Part shown: piece by piece, positions 10,443 through 20,167 of the stretch
Position numbering within the stretch: position 1 is the stretch's first letter
Layout of the letters: every line of letters starts with the position of its first letter
From: Thalassospiraceae bacterium LMO-JJ14
GTDB lineage: Bacteria > Pseudomonadota > Alphaproteobacteria > Rhodospirillales > Casp-alpha2
Direction: 5' to 3'
NCBI GenBank assembly: GCA_021555105.2
Contig: CP134604.1
Location: 3,650,001-3,714,000, forward strand
DNA: 64,000 nt
Program-made: the position numbers and the translations under genes
The notes under the pieces: model-generated
What the model was told of the DNA's origin: nothing
The model's database searches: none
The model's input: only the letters and a program-made list of their open reading frames with translations

Positions 10443-11693
10443 CTATTCAGCGGCGTCGGAGGCAGAGCCGCTACCGTAGCGGGTCTTCACATAGTCCTCG
10501 ACGAGACCCTGAAATTCCTCGGCAATGCCCGGTCCCTTTAGGGTCATCCGTTTCTCGCCGTCAATGAATACGGGTGCCGACGGCGTTTCGCCGGTGCCGG
10601 GCAGGGAAATGCCGATATCCGCGTGTTTGCTCTCGCCGGGGCCATTGACGATGCAGCCCATGACGGCGACGTTCATTTCCTCGACACCCGGATAGTTCTC
10701 ACGCCATTCCGGCATGCGGGTGCGAATGTATGTCTGAATTTTACCGGCGAGATCCTGAAACACGGTCGACGTGGTGCGCCCGCAACCGGGGCACGCCGTC
10801 ACCAACGGCATGAACGAGCGGATGCCCATCGTCTGCAAGATCTGCTGTGCGACGATGACTTCTTCGGTTCTGTCGCCCCCCGGCAATGGCGTCAGGGAAA
10901 CCCGGATCGTATCGCCAATCCCTTCCTGCAGCAGCACCGCGAGTGCCGCCGTAGACGCGACGATCCCTTTCGAGCCCATTCCTGCCTCGGTCAGACCAAG
11001 GTGCAGCGCATAGTCGCATTGCCGGGCCAGAGCACGGTAAACCCGGATCAGACTCTGCACTTCGGAAACCTTGCACGACAACACGATCTTGTCGGCACCC
11101 ATGCCGAGTTCACGGGCAAGCTCGGCGCTTTGCAACGCCGACAACACCAATGCTTCTTCGGTGATATCTTGCGCCGGTTTGGGATTGGCCGACTTGGCAT
11201 TCTGATCCATCAGGGCAACGACCAGTTCCTGATCAAGGCTGCCCCAGTTGACGCCGATGCGTACCGGGCGGTCGTACTTCAGCGCGACCTCGATCATTGT
11301 CGTGAACTGGCGGTCTTTCTTTTCGCGAAATCCGACGTTGCCGGGATTGATGCGGTACTTGGCCAACGCTTCGGCGCAAGCCGGGTTTTCCGTCAGCAGC
11401 TTGTGGCCGATATAATGAAAGTCGCCGACCAGCGGTACGTCGCAGCCCATCTTGTCGAGCGCATCGCGGATATGCGGCACGGCCCTGGCGGCTTCGTCTC
11501 GGTCAACCGTGATGCGGACAATCTCCGATCCGGCAGCAGCCAGTGCAGCAACCTGTTCCGCCGTTCCCTTGATGTCGGCTGTATCCGTATTGGTCATCGA
11601 CTGCACCACGACCGGGCCACCGCCGATAACGATGTCGCCGACGCGTACCGGAACGCTTTGACGGCGAATGATCGAAGCGGATTGCATGCTCAT
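10443..11693 (-). CDS. ispG: 4-hydroxy-3-methylbut-2-en-1-yl diphosphate synthase IspG (GcpE)
   Basis: Iron-sulfur enzyme of the MEP isoprenoid pathway that converts methylerythritol cyclodiphosphate to HMBPP. The 416 residues show the TIM-barrel half ([20 protein letters not shown]) and the C-terminal cluster domain with the [4Fe-4S] cysteines in ACPGCGRT and the later [11 protein letters not shown] start at the ATG at 11691-11693 ([13 protein letters not shown]) rather than the longer in-frame extension to 11807, because that extension would overlap the preceding RodZ-like gene by 100 bases and looks non-coding. The gap to that gene is then 13 bases. Confidence 0.96.
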   Translation of the reverse strand: MSMQSASIIRRQSVPVRVGDIVIGGGPVVVQSMTNTDTADIKGTAEQVAALAAAGSEIVRITVDRDEAARAVPHIRDALDKMGCDVPLVGDFHYIGHKLLTENPACAEALAKYRINPGNVGFREKKDRQFTTMIEVALKYDRPVRIGVNWGSLDQELVVALMDQNAKSANPKPAQDITEEALVLSALQSAELARELGMGADKIVLSCKVSEVQSLIRVYRALARQCDYALHLGLTEAGMGSKGIVASTAALAVLLQEGIGDTIRVSLTPLPGGDRTEEVIVAQQILQTMGIRSFMPLVTACPGCGRTTSTVFQDLAGKIQTYIRTRMPEWRENYPGVEEMNVAVMGCIVNGPGESKHADIGISLPGTGETPSAPVFIDGEKRMTLKGPGIAEEFQGLVEDYVKTRYGSGSASDAAE

Positions 11694-11706
11694 CGATTGG
11701 TCCCGA

Positions 11707-13242
11707 TCAACGGCTAACGGCAGTGCCGGCCTTGAGGCGGTCTGCATCAAGGGCGACGTTCTTGCGTACCGCACCAACACCGCCAATTTGCGGCACAGTC
11801 GTGCCATCGACGCTGATTTCGAGCGCCCCGGCGTTCCCGGTATCGAGGGTCAGGCCCTCTGTATCCGGCACGTTGAAAACGTTTCCGGCATTCATCAGGC
11901 CGGTGAAGATGATATCGCCGTTGGCCGGGTTTCTGATTTCAACCCAACTGCTCGACGTAGCGCGGATCGCGATCCCCGTCGTCTGCGCCACATCACCAGA
12001 CGCAAGCGAAGCCGCCTCAGGCGGTGCGGGTGCGGTTGTCTGATCGGAAACACCGGTCGCCTGACGCAGCACCAGCGCATTCAGGTCTTCGGCCGTGACT
12101 TCGGCGACAGCCGGTTTTTGATCCGGCTGTGCACTCGACGTCTCGCCTTCGCTTGCCGGCTGCTCAGCGATAACAGGGGTCGTTTCCGCCGTCTCGGATT
12201 GCGGGGGAGATGCCGCTTCAACGGCCGGAGCCGCCGGGCTTGCCGCTTCATTCAATGGTGCAGGCGTTTCACTTTGCGTCGCCGCACTGGCAGTTTCAGT
12301 TACCGTTTCAGCCGGTGATGCCGCATTCGATACCGATGGTTCGGATGACGTTGCAGCTTCTGTTGCAGGTGTAGTGGTCTCGGTTTCCGGTGTCTCACTG
12401 GGCATGGCGGCAGGCGCACTTGAGGCAGCTAACGCAGCATCGCTTGCCGTCTCGGCAGACGGCTCAACCTTCTCAGCGGCATCGTCCGCACCTTCACTCA
12501 CCGCTGTCGTAACCGTTTCGGCGGTCTCCGTAACCGTTTTGGTTGTATCCGTAACCGCCTCGGCAGTTGAATCCGCAGCACGCTGCGCGGCGACACCGGC
12601 ATCGTTGGCCATTTGTTCGGCCGCCGCCGTGGTTTCACGAACAACTTTTTCGATTTCGGCCGTAGCTTTCTCCGTTATCTCCGGCGCGGCTGTTTCGCTT
12701 TGCGTTGCTGCGGCATCATCCGGCTTGGCATCGCTTGGAGCACTGCCGACCGCATCATCATTGGTCACCAGATGCTTCAGATGATCCGGCACAGGAGAGA
12801 TCAGGTCCGAGAGGATGCTTTCATCGGTCGTCGTCACATACCAGCCGCCATAAACCAGCAGCGCGATCAGCACACCAATGAAAACGATGGCGCCCTTCGG
12901 CACGCCGCTGTCCGGCACAGGTGTCGGGAAGGCCAGGTCCGTGGCGCTTTTCTGTCCTGACTGCTCGACCCGGTAACGGCGCACAACCTCGTCACCGTCC
13001 AGCCCGAGATGTTCCGCATACGAGCGGATGAAGCCGACCGCATAGGTGTTGCCCGGCAAATCCCCATAACGGCAATCCTCGATCGCCTCAAGATACAGAT
13101 AGCGGATACACAGGATGTCCGAGACATTCCGCAAGTCCTCGCCAACACGCAATCTGGACGCGCGAAGCAACGCGCCGACCTGAGGCGAGCGGCCATTGCC
13201 GTTCTTCTGATCTTGGTCTTTTTTCTGGTCTTTATTGCTCAT
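11707..13242 (-). CDS. RodZ-like helix-turn-helix membrane protein with DUF4115 C-terminus
   Basis: 511 residues. Order: a cytoplasmic RodZ-type HTH domain (about 20-95; [16 protein letters not shown]…[15 protein letters not shown]…[13 protein letters not shown]), one transmembrane helix (about 128-150; [20 protein letters not shown]), a long periplasmic Ala/Thr/Glu/Ser-rich low-complexity stretch (about 170-400) with repeated TVTETA-like units, and a beta-rich DUF4115 domain ([21 protein letters not shown]…) at the end. RodZ links MreB to the cell-wall elongation machinery. The distance from ispG is 13 bases, and rodZ next to ispG is a widespread proteobacterial arrangement. The low-complexity region is unusually long. 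Confidence 0.88.
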   Translation of the reverse strand: MSNKDQKKDQDQKNGNGRSPQVGALLRASRLRVGEDLRNVSDILCIRYLYLEAIEDCRYGDLPGNTYAVGFIRSYAEHLGLDGDEVVRRYRVEQSGQKSATDLAFPTPVPDSGVPKGAIVFIGVLIALLVYGGWYVTTTDESILSDLISPVPDHLKHLVTNDDAVGSAPSDAKPDDAAATQSETAAPEITEKATAEIEKVVRETTAAAEQMANDAGVAAQRAADSTAEAVTDTTKTVTETAETVTTAVSEGADDAAEKVEPSAETASDAALAASSAPAAMPSETPETETTTPATEAATSSEPSVSNAASPAETVTETASAATQSETPAPLNEAASPAAPAVEAASPPQSETAETTPVIAEQPASEGETSSAQPDQKPAVAEVTAEDLNALVLRQATGVSDQTTAPAPPEAASLASGDVAQTTGIAIRATSSSWVEIRNPANGDIIFTGLMNAGNVFNVPDTEGLTLDTGNAGALEISVDGTTVPQIGGVGAVRKNVALDADRLKAGTAVSR

Positions 13243-13335
13243 AAGGCTCGTTTAAACCCGTCGTTGCGGGACGCGATCACGTTCGCCGCGCTTTCCCGGG
13301 TCCGCTCTGCGTCGTTATTCTCACAATTCGCCTTT

Positions 13336-13353
13336 GATTTACAAGGGTAAATC
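13336..13353. repeat. Perfect inverted repeat in the ptsP/RodZ-like intergenic region
   Basis: GATTTAC, a 4-base centre, then GTAAATC: seven perfectly paired bases on each side in the 149-base gap between ptsP and the RodZ-like gene. There is no U-tract on the minus strand, so it is a poor intrinsic terminator for ptsP. It could be an operator or an mRNA hairpin at the ptsP 3' end. Confidence 0.5.
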
Positions 13354-13391
13354 GGGTTTTGCACATTCTTTAAGCTGGCAGACTCCAGCAT

Positions 13392-15665
13392 TTAAACCGC
13401 CACACCGTGATCCAGAGCGAAACTCCTGAGTTTGCCGCGCAAACTATGTTCTGCAGAACCCAACAGCGGTGTGACAAAACCCTCCAGCGCCTTGACGTTC
13501 AAAGAACGCGTCATTTCCTTGACCGGGCCGATACTCGGGTTGGCCATCGACAGCCGTCTGTAGCCTAAGCCGACAAGTGCCATGGCTTCCAGTGGCCGCC
13601 CTGCCATTTCGCCACATACCGTTACCGGAACGCCCGCTTGATTACAGCTGTCGACGATCGTCTTGAGCATACGGAGTGCCGCCGGCGACAAGGTATCATA
13701 GCGATCCGACAATCTCGGATTGCCGCGGTCCGTTGCGAACATAAACTGCATCAGGTCGTTCGATCCCACGGACAGAAAATCGACCTGCGCCATCAACTGA
13801 TCGAGCTGGAACAAAAGGCTCGGCACCTCAAGCATGGCGCCGGCATGAATTTCCTGCCCGGGCGCTTCACTCTCGATTTCCCGCATCAGAAGTTTCTTCG
13901 CGGCGACGAACTCCTCTACCTCGGTGATCATCGGAAACATAATCGAGATATCGGTTTTGCACTGTTTGGCGGCACGGACCATCGCCCGCATCTGGCGGCG
14001 CAGCAACATCGGACGATCAAGGCCGACACGGATCGCCCGCCAACCCATAGACGGATTCTCCTCATCATCGCTTTCAAGATATGGCAGCGTCTTGTCGCTG
14101 CCGACATCAAGGGTGCGGAACGTGACGTGCCGTCCATCGGCAACTTCAATGGTCCGCCGGTAAAAATCGGTCTGATCCTCGATGCTCGGCAGTTCCGGGC
14201 GCATCATGAAATGGATTTCCGTGCGGAAAAGGCCGATCCCCTCTGCACCAAGAGAACTCATCTGCTCGACATCAACCAGCAATCCCGCATTGGCAAGCAA
14301 GGTGACGTGCTGTTCATCCTTGGTATCGGACGGCAGGGGAATAAGCTCGTTATAATATTCCAGGCGCTCCTTGTGTATACGAACGGTGTCGAGGAAACTG
14401 CGGCGAATGTCCTCACCCGGGCGCAGGAAAACCTGCGCACGGTCCCCGTCGACGACAACCGGATCGCCTTCGCTGATACGGTCCATCACACCCTTGATGC
14501 GACCGATCACCGGAATGTCCAGCGCCCGTGCAATGATCGCCACGTGCGCCGTCGGCGAGCCTTCTTCGAGAATGACTCCTCTCAGGTGCTTGGCGTCATA
14601 ATCCAGGAGTTGCGCCGGCCCCAGGGACTTTGCGATCAGGATCGCCCCGTCCTCGAATGACGACAGATCGGGGCCGCTGGGATCACCGATAAGATGCTGC
14701 AACAATCTGTGCGCCAGATCCTCAAAATCGTGGACCCGTTCGCGCAGGTACGGATCGCTGATCTGAGCCATACGCGCGCGTAAATCATCGAGGACGCGCT
14801 GCACCGCAGCTTCTGCAGTCAGGCCGGCCTTGATCGCCTCTTCCATGCGTTTCAGCCAGCCCTGATCGCGAGCAATCATGGAGTAGGTTTCCATGATATC
14901 GCGGTGTTCACCGCTGCTTTTCATATGCTCCGACGTCATCATATCGTCGATTGCACCGTGCATTTCGACAAACGCCGTCTGCAGACGCCCAAGTTCGATT
15001 TCCGGGTCTTCGGCAACCAGCCGCTCGATGCGGAAATGCGGCCGGTGCACGACCGCCTGACCGATACCGATGCCGCCATTCAGCCTGAGACCTTCAAGAC
15101 GCAACGGCGCCGAAGCCAGACCATCGGCGGGTAGCAATTCATTCGGGTCGATAAGCTCGCCACCGGCGACCAACTCGGCCAGAACCATGGCCACGGTCTG
15201 CAGGCTCTCAACCTCTTCGTCGTTATATTTTCGCCGGGTCCGGTTCTGCACCGCCATGACACCGATGACTCGGCCGCTTCTGATAATCGGCACACCCATC
15301 ATCGAGTGAAAAATTTCTTCCCCTGTTTCCGGGCGATAAGCAAAGCTCGGGTGCTGCTGCGCATCGGCGAGCGCAAACGGCCGCGCCATGGCGGCAATCT
15401 CGCCGATAATGCCTTCGCCGATACGAAGACGGGTATTGTGGATCGCCGATGTTTTCAGGCCGCGCGTTGCAAACAGCTCAAGGATGTCCCCGGCGCGACG
15501 GACATAGATGGAGCACACTTCTGCTACAAGGTCGGCAGCGACAATTTCAGCGATCTGCTCAAGGCGCTTTTCAGCCGTTCCCGTATCCGCCATCAGATCG
15601 CGGACACGCGCCAACAGACGGCGCGGGGCCGGTGTCAACTTGGCGCGGGGCGTTCTCTCGGACAT
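13392..15665 (-). CDS. ptsP: Phosphoenolpyruvate-protein phosphotransferase PtsP (enzyme I-Ntr)
   Basis: First enzyme of the nitrogen-related PTS: takes phosphate from PEP and passes it to NPr and then EIIA-Ntr, a regulatory rather than sugar-transporting chain. The 757 residues have an N-terminal GAF domain (about 20-165, the sensor for glutamine and 2-oxoglutarate in known PtsP proteins), the enzyme I N-terminal domain, the phospho-histidine region EEGSPTAHVAIIARALDIPV, and the PEP-binding TIM barrel (GIGLFRTEIHFM…SVGSNDLMQF…VCGEMAGRP). ATG start with TGAGG upstream. It follows lysC with a 62-base gap, the usual alphaproteobacterial order. Confidence 0.96.
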   Translation of the reverse strand: MSERTPRAKLTPAPRRLLARVRDLMADTGTAEKRLEQIAEIVAADLVAEVCSIYVRRAGDILELFATRGLKTSAIHNTRLRIGEGIIGEIAAMARPFALADAQQHPSFAYRPETGEEIFHSMMGVPIIRSGRVIGVMAVQNRTRRKYNDEEVESLQTVAMVLAELVAGGELIDPNELLPADGLASAPLRLEGLRLNGGIGIGQAVVHRPHFRIERLVAEDPEIELGRLQTAFVEMHGAIDDMMTSEHMKSSGEHRDIMETYSMIARDQGWLKRMEEAIKAGLTAEAAVQRVLDDLRARMAQISDPYLRERVHDFEDLAHRLLQHLIGDPSGPDLSSFEDGAILIAKSLGPAQLLDYDAKHLRGVILEEGSPTAHVAIIARALDIPVIGRIKGVMDRISEGDPVVVDGDRAQVFLRPGEDIRRSFLDTVRIHKERLEYYNELIPLPSDTKDEQHVTLLANAGLLVDVEQMSSLGAEGIGLFRTEIHFMMRPELPSIEDQTDFYRRTIEVADGRHVTFRTLDVGSDKTLPYLESDDEENPSMGWRAIRVGLDRPMLLRRQMRAMVRAAKQCKTDISIMFPMITEVEEFVAAKKLLMREIESEAPGQEIHAGAMLEVPSLLFQLDQLMAQVDFLSVGSNDLMQFMFATDRGNPRLSDRYDTLSPAALRMLKTIVDSCNQAGVPVTVCGEMAGRPLEAMALVGLGYRRLSMANPSIGPVKEMTRSLNVKALEGFVTPLLGSAEHSLRGKLRSFALDHGVAV

Positions 15666-15727
15666 GCCTCGAGTTCCTCAGGTGATGGATCGGCTCCCGG
15701 ACCCTGTCGGTCCCGGGTCATGCGGCG

Positions 15728-16948
15728 TCAGTCTGCGTCCAGACCATATGCCGTGTGCAGTGCGCGCACCGCCAGTTCCGTGTATTCTTCGGAGATCAGG
15801 ACACTGACCTTGATTTCCGAGGTCGAAATGACCTGGATGTTGATGCCCTTCTCGGCCAGGGTCGTGAACATCGTTTGCGCAACCCCTGCATGCGAGCGCA
15901 TACCGACACCGATCACGGACAGTTTCGTAACGTTTTTATCCGCCCTGAGGTCCGCAAACCCAAGCTCGGCGCGCTTGCCTTCCAGCGTCGCAACGGCACG
16001 TTCCAGGTCGGCGATCGGCAGCGTAAAGGTCAAATCCGTGGAACGATTGTCCTGGGAAATGTTTTGCACGATCATATCCACGTTGATCCCGTTATCCGCC
16101 AGCGGACCGAAGATCGCCGCTGCGATACCCGGCTGGTCCGGAACCGCAACCAGAGTGATTTTTGCTTCGTCGCGGCTGTAGGCGATGCCGCTTACCAATT
16201 CCTGTTCCACGATCTCATCCTCATCAACAACCAGAGTTCCGGGTTCGTCACTGTAGCTGGACAGCACCTGTACGCGCACGCCGTGCTTCATGGCCAGTTC
16301 GACGGAGCGGGTCTGCAGAACCTTGGCCCCCACCGAGGCCATCTCAAGCATTTCCTCGTAGGTGATCTTGTCCAGTTTCCGCGCTTTGGGCGTGATGCGC
16401 GGGTCTGTCGTATAGACACCGTCGACATCGGTATAAATATCACATCTGTCGGCATTCAGGGCAGCCGCCAGAGCAACGGCGCTGGTATCGGAGCCGCCGC
16501 GGCCAAGCGTGGTAATCCGATTATCGGGCCCCAGCCCCTGAAAACCGGCGACGACACAAACGTCGCCTCGTGCAAGGCGCTTTTCCATATCCTCGGTTTC
16601 GATGCGCTGAATCCGGGCCTTGCCATGCACACCGTCGGTGTGAATCGGAATTTGCCAGCCGAGCCACGAACGTGCCGGAATGCCGATATCCTGCAGTGCC
16701 AGCGATAAAAGTCCGACGGTCACCTGCTCGCCGGTAGCGACGATGGTGTCGTATTCCCGGGCATCGTAGAGCTTGCTGACGGACGTCACATATTCGACAA
16801 GCTTGTTGGTTTCCCCCGACATCGCCGACAGAATAACCGCAACTTCATTTCCGGCATCGACCTCGGCTTTGACGCGTTGCGCCACGGCCTTGATCCGCTC
16901 GACATTGGCAACCGACGTGCCACCGAATTTTTGTACGATTCGTGCCAT
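15728..16948 (-). CDS. lysC: Aspartate kinase
   Basis: Phosphorylates aspartate, the first step towards lysine, threonine, methionine and diaminopimelate. The 406 residues start MARIVQKFGGTSVANVERI, the family hallmark, contain the substrate-binding segment TLGRGGSDTSAVALAAAL, and end in paired ACT domains (about 265-400) that normally bind lysine and threonine as feedback inhibitors. The ATG at 16946-16948 is preferred to an upstream in-frame start at 16984 because homologues begin at MA-IVQKFGG. Divergent from ubiG across about 156 bases in which I see no other gene. Confidence 0.97.
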   Translation of the reverse strand: MARIVQKFGGTSVANVERIKAVAQRVKAEVDAGNEVAVILSAMSGETNKLVEYVTSVSKLYDAREYDTIVATGEQVTVGLLSLALQDIGIPARSWLGWQIPIHTDGVHGKARIQRIETEDMEKRLARGDVCVVAGFQGLGPDNRITTLGRGGSDTSAVALAAALNADRCDIYTDVDGVYTTDPRITPKARKLDKITYEEMLEMASVGAKVLQTRSVELAMKHGVRVQVLSSYSDEPGTLVVDEDEIVEQELVSGIAYSRDEAKITLVAVPDQPGIAAAIFGPLADNGINVDMIVQNISQDNRSTDLTFTLPIADLERAVATLEGKRAELGFADLRADKNVTKLSVIGVGMRSHAGVAQTMFTTLAEKGINIQVISTSEIKVSVLISEEYTELAVRALHTAYGLDAD

Positions 16949-17104
16949 TTTCCGCCAACTTTCCAGGATCGTTCCCAGATACAACCAAGCCTGAACATTC
17001 CCCGTTCTTGAGGTTGAAGCTCAGGCGGCGCATACATACTCTGTGGGGTGCGCGCAAGCAACCCTGATAGACGTTATGAGCACGTCCTGATTGAACGCAA
17101 AGGC

Positions 17105-17887
17105 ATGACCCGCATGACACCCGATACGGCCACAGCAGAGACTTCCAAGCCGGCTTTAGGCGGCACTGCGGACGCCGATGAAGTCGCCCGCTTTGTCGCT
17201 ATTGCCGAACAGTGGTGGGACCCCAACGGCAAGTTCCGGCCCTTGCACCAGCTGGCCCCCGTGCGCCTGGGATTTATTCGCGATCAGGTCACGGCTCGGC
17301 TCGGGCTTGATGCAGATGCCGAACAGCCGTTCAAGGGGCTGAAAATTCTCGATGTCGGTTGCGGTGGCGGGCTGGTAAGCGAGCCTTTGGCTCGCCTTGG
17401 CGCTTCTGTTACCGCCATCGATGCGGCCGAGCGCAATATCGAGGTGGCCAAACTGCACGCCGAACAGAGCGGCCTCAGGATCGATTACCGGGCTACGCAA
17501 CCCGAAGATCTCGTGGAATCAGGGGCCACGTTCGATATCGTCATCAATCTCGAGGTTGTCGAGCACGTCGCCGATCTTCAGGCATTCCTGCAGGCATCAG
17601 CGACGATGGTGCGGCCGGGGGGCGGCATGGTGCTATCGACCATAAACAGGACGCTGAAATCACTGGCGCTGGCCAAGATCATGGCGGAATACATCCTCAG
17701 ATGGCTGCCTGTCGGCACGCACGAGTGGCACAAATTCGTCAAACCTTCGGAACTTGCCGCCGGGATGCGCGATGCCGGGATGCAGATCACTGCGCTGCAG
17801 GGGATGCACTACGACCCGATCGCCGATCATTGGCAGGCGGGTGGCAATCTCGACATCAATTACCTGGCTTTTGCGAAGAAAGACTGA
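17105..17887 (+). CDS. ubiG: Ubiquinone biosynthesis O-methyltransferase UbiG
   Basis: Carries out both O-methylations of ubiquinone synthesis using SAM. Hallmarks are AIAEQWWDPNGKFRPLHQLAPVRL near the N-terminus, the SAM motif LDVGCGGGLVSEPLARLGASV, and STINRTLKSLALAKIMAEY followed by GTHEWHKFVKPSEL. The start is the ATG at 17105 (MTRMTPDTATAE) with AAAGG just upstream; the longer frame to 17048 has no family support. 260 residues. It is divergent from lysC, as in many alphaproteobacteria, and converges on the DUF1178 gene with 6 bases between stops. Confidence 0.96.
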   Translation: MTRMTPDTATAETSKPALGGTADADEVARFVAIAEQWWDPNGKFRPLHQLAPVRLGFIRDQVTARLGLDADAEQPFKGLKILDVGCGGGLVSEPLARLGASVTAIDAAERNIEVAKLHAEQSGLRIDYRATQPEDLVESGATFDIVINLEVVEHVADLQAFLQASATMVRPGGGMVLSTINRTLKSLALAKIMAEYILRWLPVGTHEWHKFVKPSELAAGMRDAGMQITALQGMHYDPIADHWQAGGNLDINYLAFAKKD

Positions 17888-17893
17888 ACCGCG

Positions 17894-18319
17894 TCAGCTG
17901 TCGCGGCGAAGATTCGGCAGGCGGTAAACCTCAATACCCTCTTCGTCGAGTTCGCGGCTTTCATCTTCCGATGCCTCGCCATAGATGCCGCGTTCATCCG
18001 TTTCGCCGTAATGAATACGCCGTGCCTCGTCCGCGAACTGATCGCCGACATACTCGCAATTCGATTCGACCTCTTGGCGCATCTGCTGGGCGGCCTCAAG
18101 AATCCGCTCTGCAACTTCGCGGGCACGGGCTTCCGGCGTCGAGCCGGTATTCGAGGATTTTGAAATACGCGGTGACATCGGCGCCTTGGCAACCTTGGTG
18201 TTGCCGCAGTGCGGACACACGACATCGCCGCTCTTGGCCTGCGCGTCAAACGTCGCGCTGTCCTTGAACCAGCCTTCAAATTCGTGCGTGTTGGCGCATC
18301 TGAGCGAATACTTGATCAT
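17894..18319 (-). CDS. DUF1178 family protein
   Basis: 141 residues, start ATG at 18317-18319 giving MIKYSLRCANTHEFEGWFKD, the conserved start of DUF1178. Cysteines at CANTHEFEGWF and a CPHC pair (VVCPHCGNTKVAKAPMSPRI) suggest a zinc ribbon. The C-terminal half is helical with the family's NCEYVGDQFADEARRIHYGE segment. Function is unknown. The longer in-frame extension upstream to 18376 lacks conservation. The next gene on the plus strand starts about 105 bases away, so the two are divergent. Confidence 0.92.
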   Translation of the reverse strand: MIKYSLRCANTHEFEGWFKDSATFDAQAKSGDVVCPHCGNTKVAKAPMSPRISKSSNTGSTPEARAREVAERILEAAQQMRQEVESNCEYVGDQFADEARRIHYGETDERGIYGEASEDESRELDEEGIEVYRLPNLRRDS

Positions 18320-18424
18320 TTTTCCACCGGACTTCGTAAAGAACGGATTACAAGCTTTATATAGTGGCCAATTCAAAGAAAAAAAGCGTTAACAAAATGC
18401 ACTTACCAGCGTCATAGTGAATGC

Positions 18425-19024
18425 ATGGAAACCTCTTCTCATCAATCCCGTCATCTCGGCATGGTCGAAGCGTCCGCATGGTTCAGGGAATTTCAACCCC
18501 TTGTTCCCATCAATGGCGACGTTCTTGACGTCGCGGCGGGCGGCGGCCGTCACGTGCGGTTTTTTGCCGATGCCGGGTATCGGGTCACCGCATTGGACCG
18601 CAATGCCGAGCCTCTGCAGCCCTTGCAGCAAAGCCACGGCGCGGAAATCATTGAAGCCGATCTCGAGGATGGATCACCCTGGCCCTTGGGCGACCGCCGT
18701 TTCGACGCCGTCATCGTCTGCAATTATCTGCACCGCCCATTGTTCGGCTCATTGATCGGCGCTTTGAAACCCGGTGGTGTGCTGCTTTACGAGACATTCG
18801 CGCTCGGAAACGAGGTTTACAGCCGCCCGCGAAATCCGGATCACCTTTTGAAATCCGGCGAACTGCTTGAACTGGTGGGGGCCTGGTTACAGGTCGTCGC
18901 CTACCGGCACGGTATCGTCGATGGCGGCGAGTGCCCGGGCGTCAAACAGATGCTCTGCGCCGTCAACAACCTTGGCCTGTCCGCGCGGGACGACGGCGAA
19001 CCGGCCCCGCTGCCGTTGCCCTAG
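18425..19024 (+). CDS. Class I SAM-dependent methyltransferase
   Basis: 199 residues with the Rossmann SAM-binding motif LDVAAGGGRHVRFFADAGYRVTALDRN (near 35-60), the acidic second motif (EADLEDGSPWPLGDRRFDAVIV) and a standard C-terminal half. It resembles the small TehB-like/type-11 methyltransferases; the substrate is unknown. It converges on the amidase gene: the bases CTAG at 19021-19024 supply both stop codons, one on each strand. Confidence 0.88.
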   Translation: METSSHQSRHLGMVEASAWFREFQPLVPINGDVLDVAAGGGRHVRFFADAGYRVTALDRNAEPLQPLQQSHGAEIIEADLEDGSPWPLGDRRFDAVIVCNYLHRPLFGSLIGALKPGGVLLYETFALGNEVYSRPRNPDHLLKSGELLELVGAWLQVVAYRHGIVDGGECPGVKQMLCAVNNLGLSARDDGEPAPLPLP

Positions 19025-19848
19025 ATAGAATACGTCCTGTCGTGTTGCAGTGCCGGAATGCGCTGGCGCGCTTCAAGGGCCTGTTCCGTATGGATATCCG
19101 CATAGCTGATACCGGGTTCCGTTCCGCCGTCTACCAGAATTTCACCCCACGGTCCGACCGCCAGGGAATGGCCGTATGTCTTCCGCCCGCCCGCATGCTC
19201 GCCGGTCTGTGCAGGGGCAAAGACAAATGCGCCGCATTCGATGGCCCGGGCCCGCAACAGCACATGCCAGTGCGCTTCACCGGTCGGGCGGGTAAACGCC
19301 GACGGCGCGCTGAGCATCACCGCCCCGGCGCGGGCCAAATCGCGATAAAGGTGCGGAAACCGCATGTCATAACAGATCGTCATGCCGAAAAGCCCCCACG
19401 GCGTCGGCACCAGCGTGACGGACGAGCCGGCACGATAGGTATCGCTCTCGCGGTAAACATTACCCGTGCCGACATCGACGTCGAACAGATGCATCTTGTC
19501 GTAAGCGCCGACGATTTCGCCACCGGCATCGATCATGAACGATCGGTTGGCGAGCTTGCCGGGCGTATCTTCCGATTGTGCAACGATGGAGCCGACCAGC
19601 ACCCAGACACTCAGTTCGGCGGCGGCCGCCCTGAGCGCCATCAGCGTTTCATCTTCCGCCGCCGGCAGGGCCTTGGCACGGCACGCCGCACGGTCGGGTT
19701 CGATCATATTGCAGACTTCGGGGAACATAACGAAATCCGCACCGTTGGCGGCTGCTTGCTTCAGGTAGTGGACATTGGTTTCGGCGTTGACCGACGGGTC
19801 CGGCCCGGCGGTGATCTGGACAAGTGCGGCTTTGAAGCGGCCGCTCAA
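19021..19848 (-). CDS. Carbon-nitrogen hydrolase (Nit1/Nit2-like amidase)
   Basis: 275 residues of the nitrilase superfamily. The catalytic triad is visible as Glu in FVMFPEVCN (near 42), Lys in YDKMHLFDVD (near 115) and Cys in GMTICYDMRFPHL (near 157). The FDVD and CYDMRFP surroundings match the Nit branch, which includes deaminated-glutathione amidase and omega-amidase. Deaminated-glutathione repair would fit the neighbouring glutaredoxin, but that is inference. The start codon overlaps the grxC stop by four bases (ATGA), so the two are probably co-translated. Confidence 0.93.
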   Translation of the reverse strand: MSGRFKAALVQITAGPDPSVNAETNVHYLKQAAANGADFVMFPEVCNMIEPDRAACRAKALPAAEDETLMALRAAAAELSVWVLVGSIVAQSEDTPGKLANRSFMIDAGGEIVGAYDKMHLFDVDVGTGNVYRESDTYRAGSSVTLVPTPWGLFGMTICYDMRFPHLYRDLARAGAVMLSAPSAFTRPTGEAHWHVLLRARAIECGAFVFAPAQTGEHAGGRKTYGHSLAVGPWGEILVDGGTEPGISYADIHTEQALEARQRIPALQHDRTYSI

Positions 19849-20108
19849 GCGCCGATCCCCAGCAGAGCGTCCAGATTACCCGCCGCATCAAGTCGGTGAA
19901 TGCCGTCGCAATCGCCGATGTGGTTACCGTCTACAAAAATCTGCGGCACCGAGCGCGAACCGCCCGCCATCGCGGTCATTTTTCTCCTGAGCGAGGCATT
20001 CATCATCACATCGTGTTCGACGTAATCCACGCCCTTGGTCTTGAGCAGATTTTTCGCCCGCGCGCAGTATGGGCAGAAGGGCGTGGTATATATTTCGATC
20101 TTCGCCAT
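19845..20108 (-). CDS. grxC: Glutaredoxin 3 (dithiol)
   Basis: Small thiol-disulfide oxidoreductase that uses glutathione. 87 residues starting MAKIEIYTTPFCPYCARAK, with the dithiol active site CPYC, the cis-proline segment GGSRSVPQIFVDGNHIGDCD and normal family length. A GTG five codons upstream (to 20123) is in frame, but the ATG at 20106-20108 fits homologues. It is followed by the Nit-like amidase with a 4-base overlap and lies downstream of comF. Confidence 0.96.
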   Translation of the reverse strand: MAKIEIYTTPFCPYCARAKNLLKTKGVDYVEHDVMMNASLRRKMTAMAGGSRSVPQIFVDGNHIGDCDGIHRLDAAGNLDALLGIGA

Positions 20109-20167
20109 TGAATTCCCAATCACATCTCATCATCACGAATATGACATATAAGCGATTCCCACGGCGA

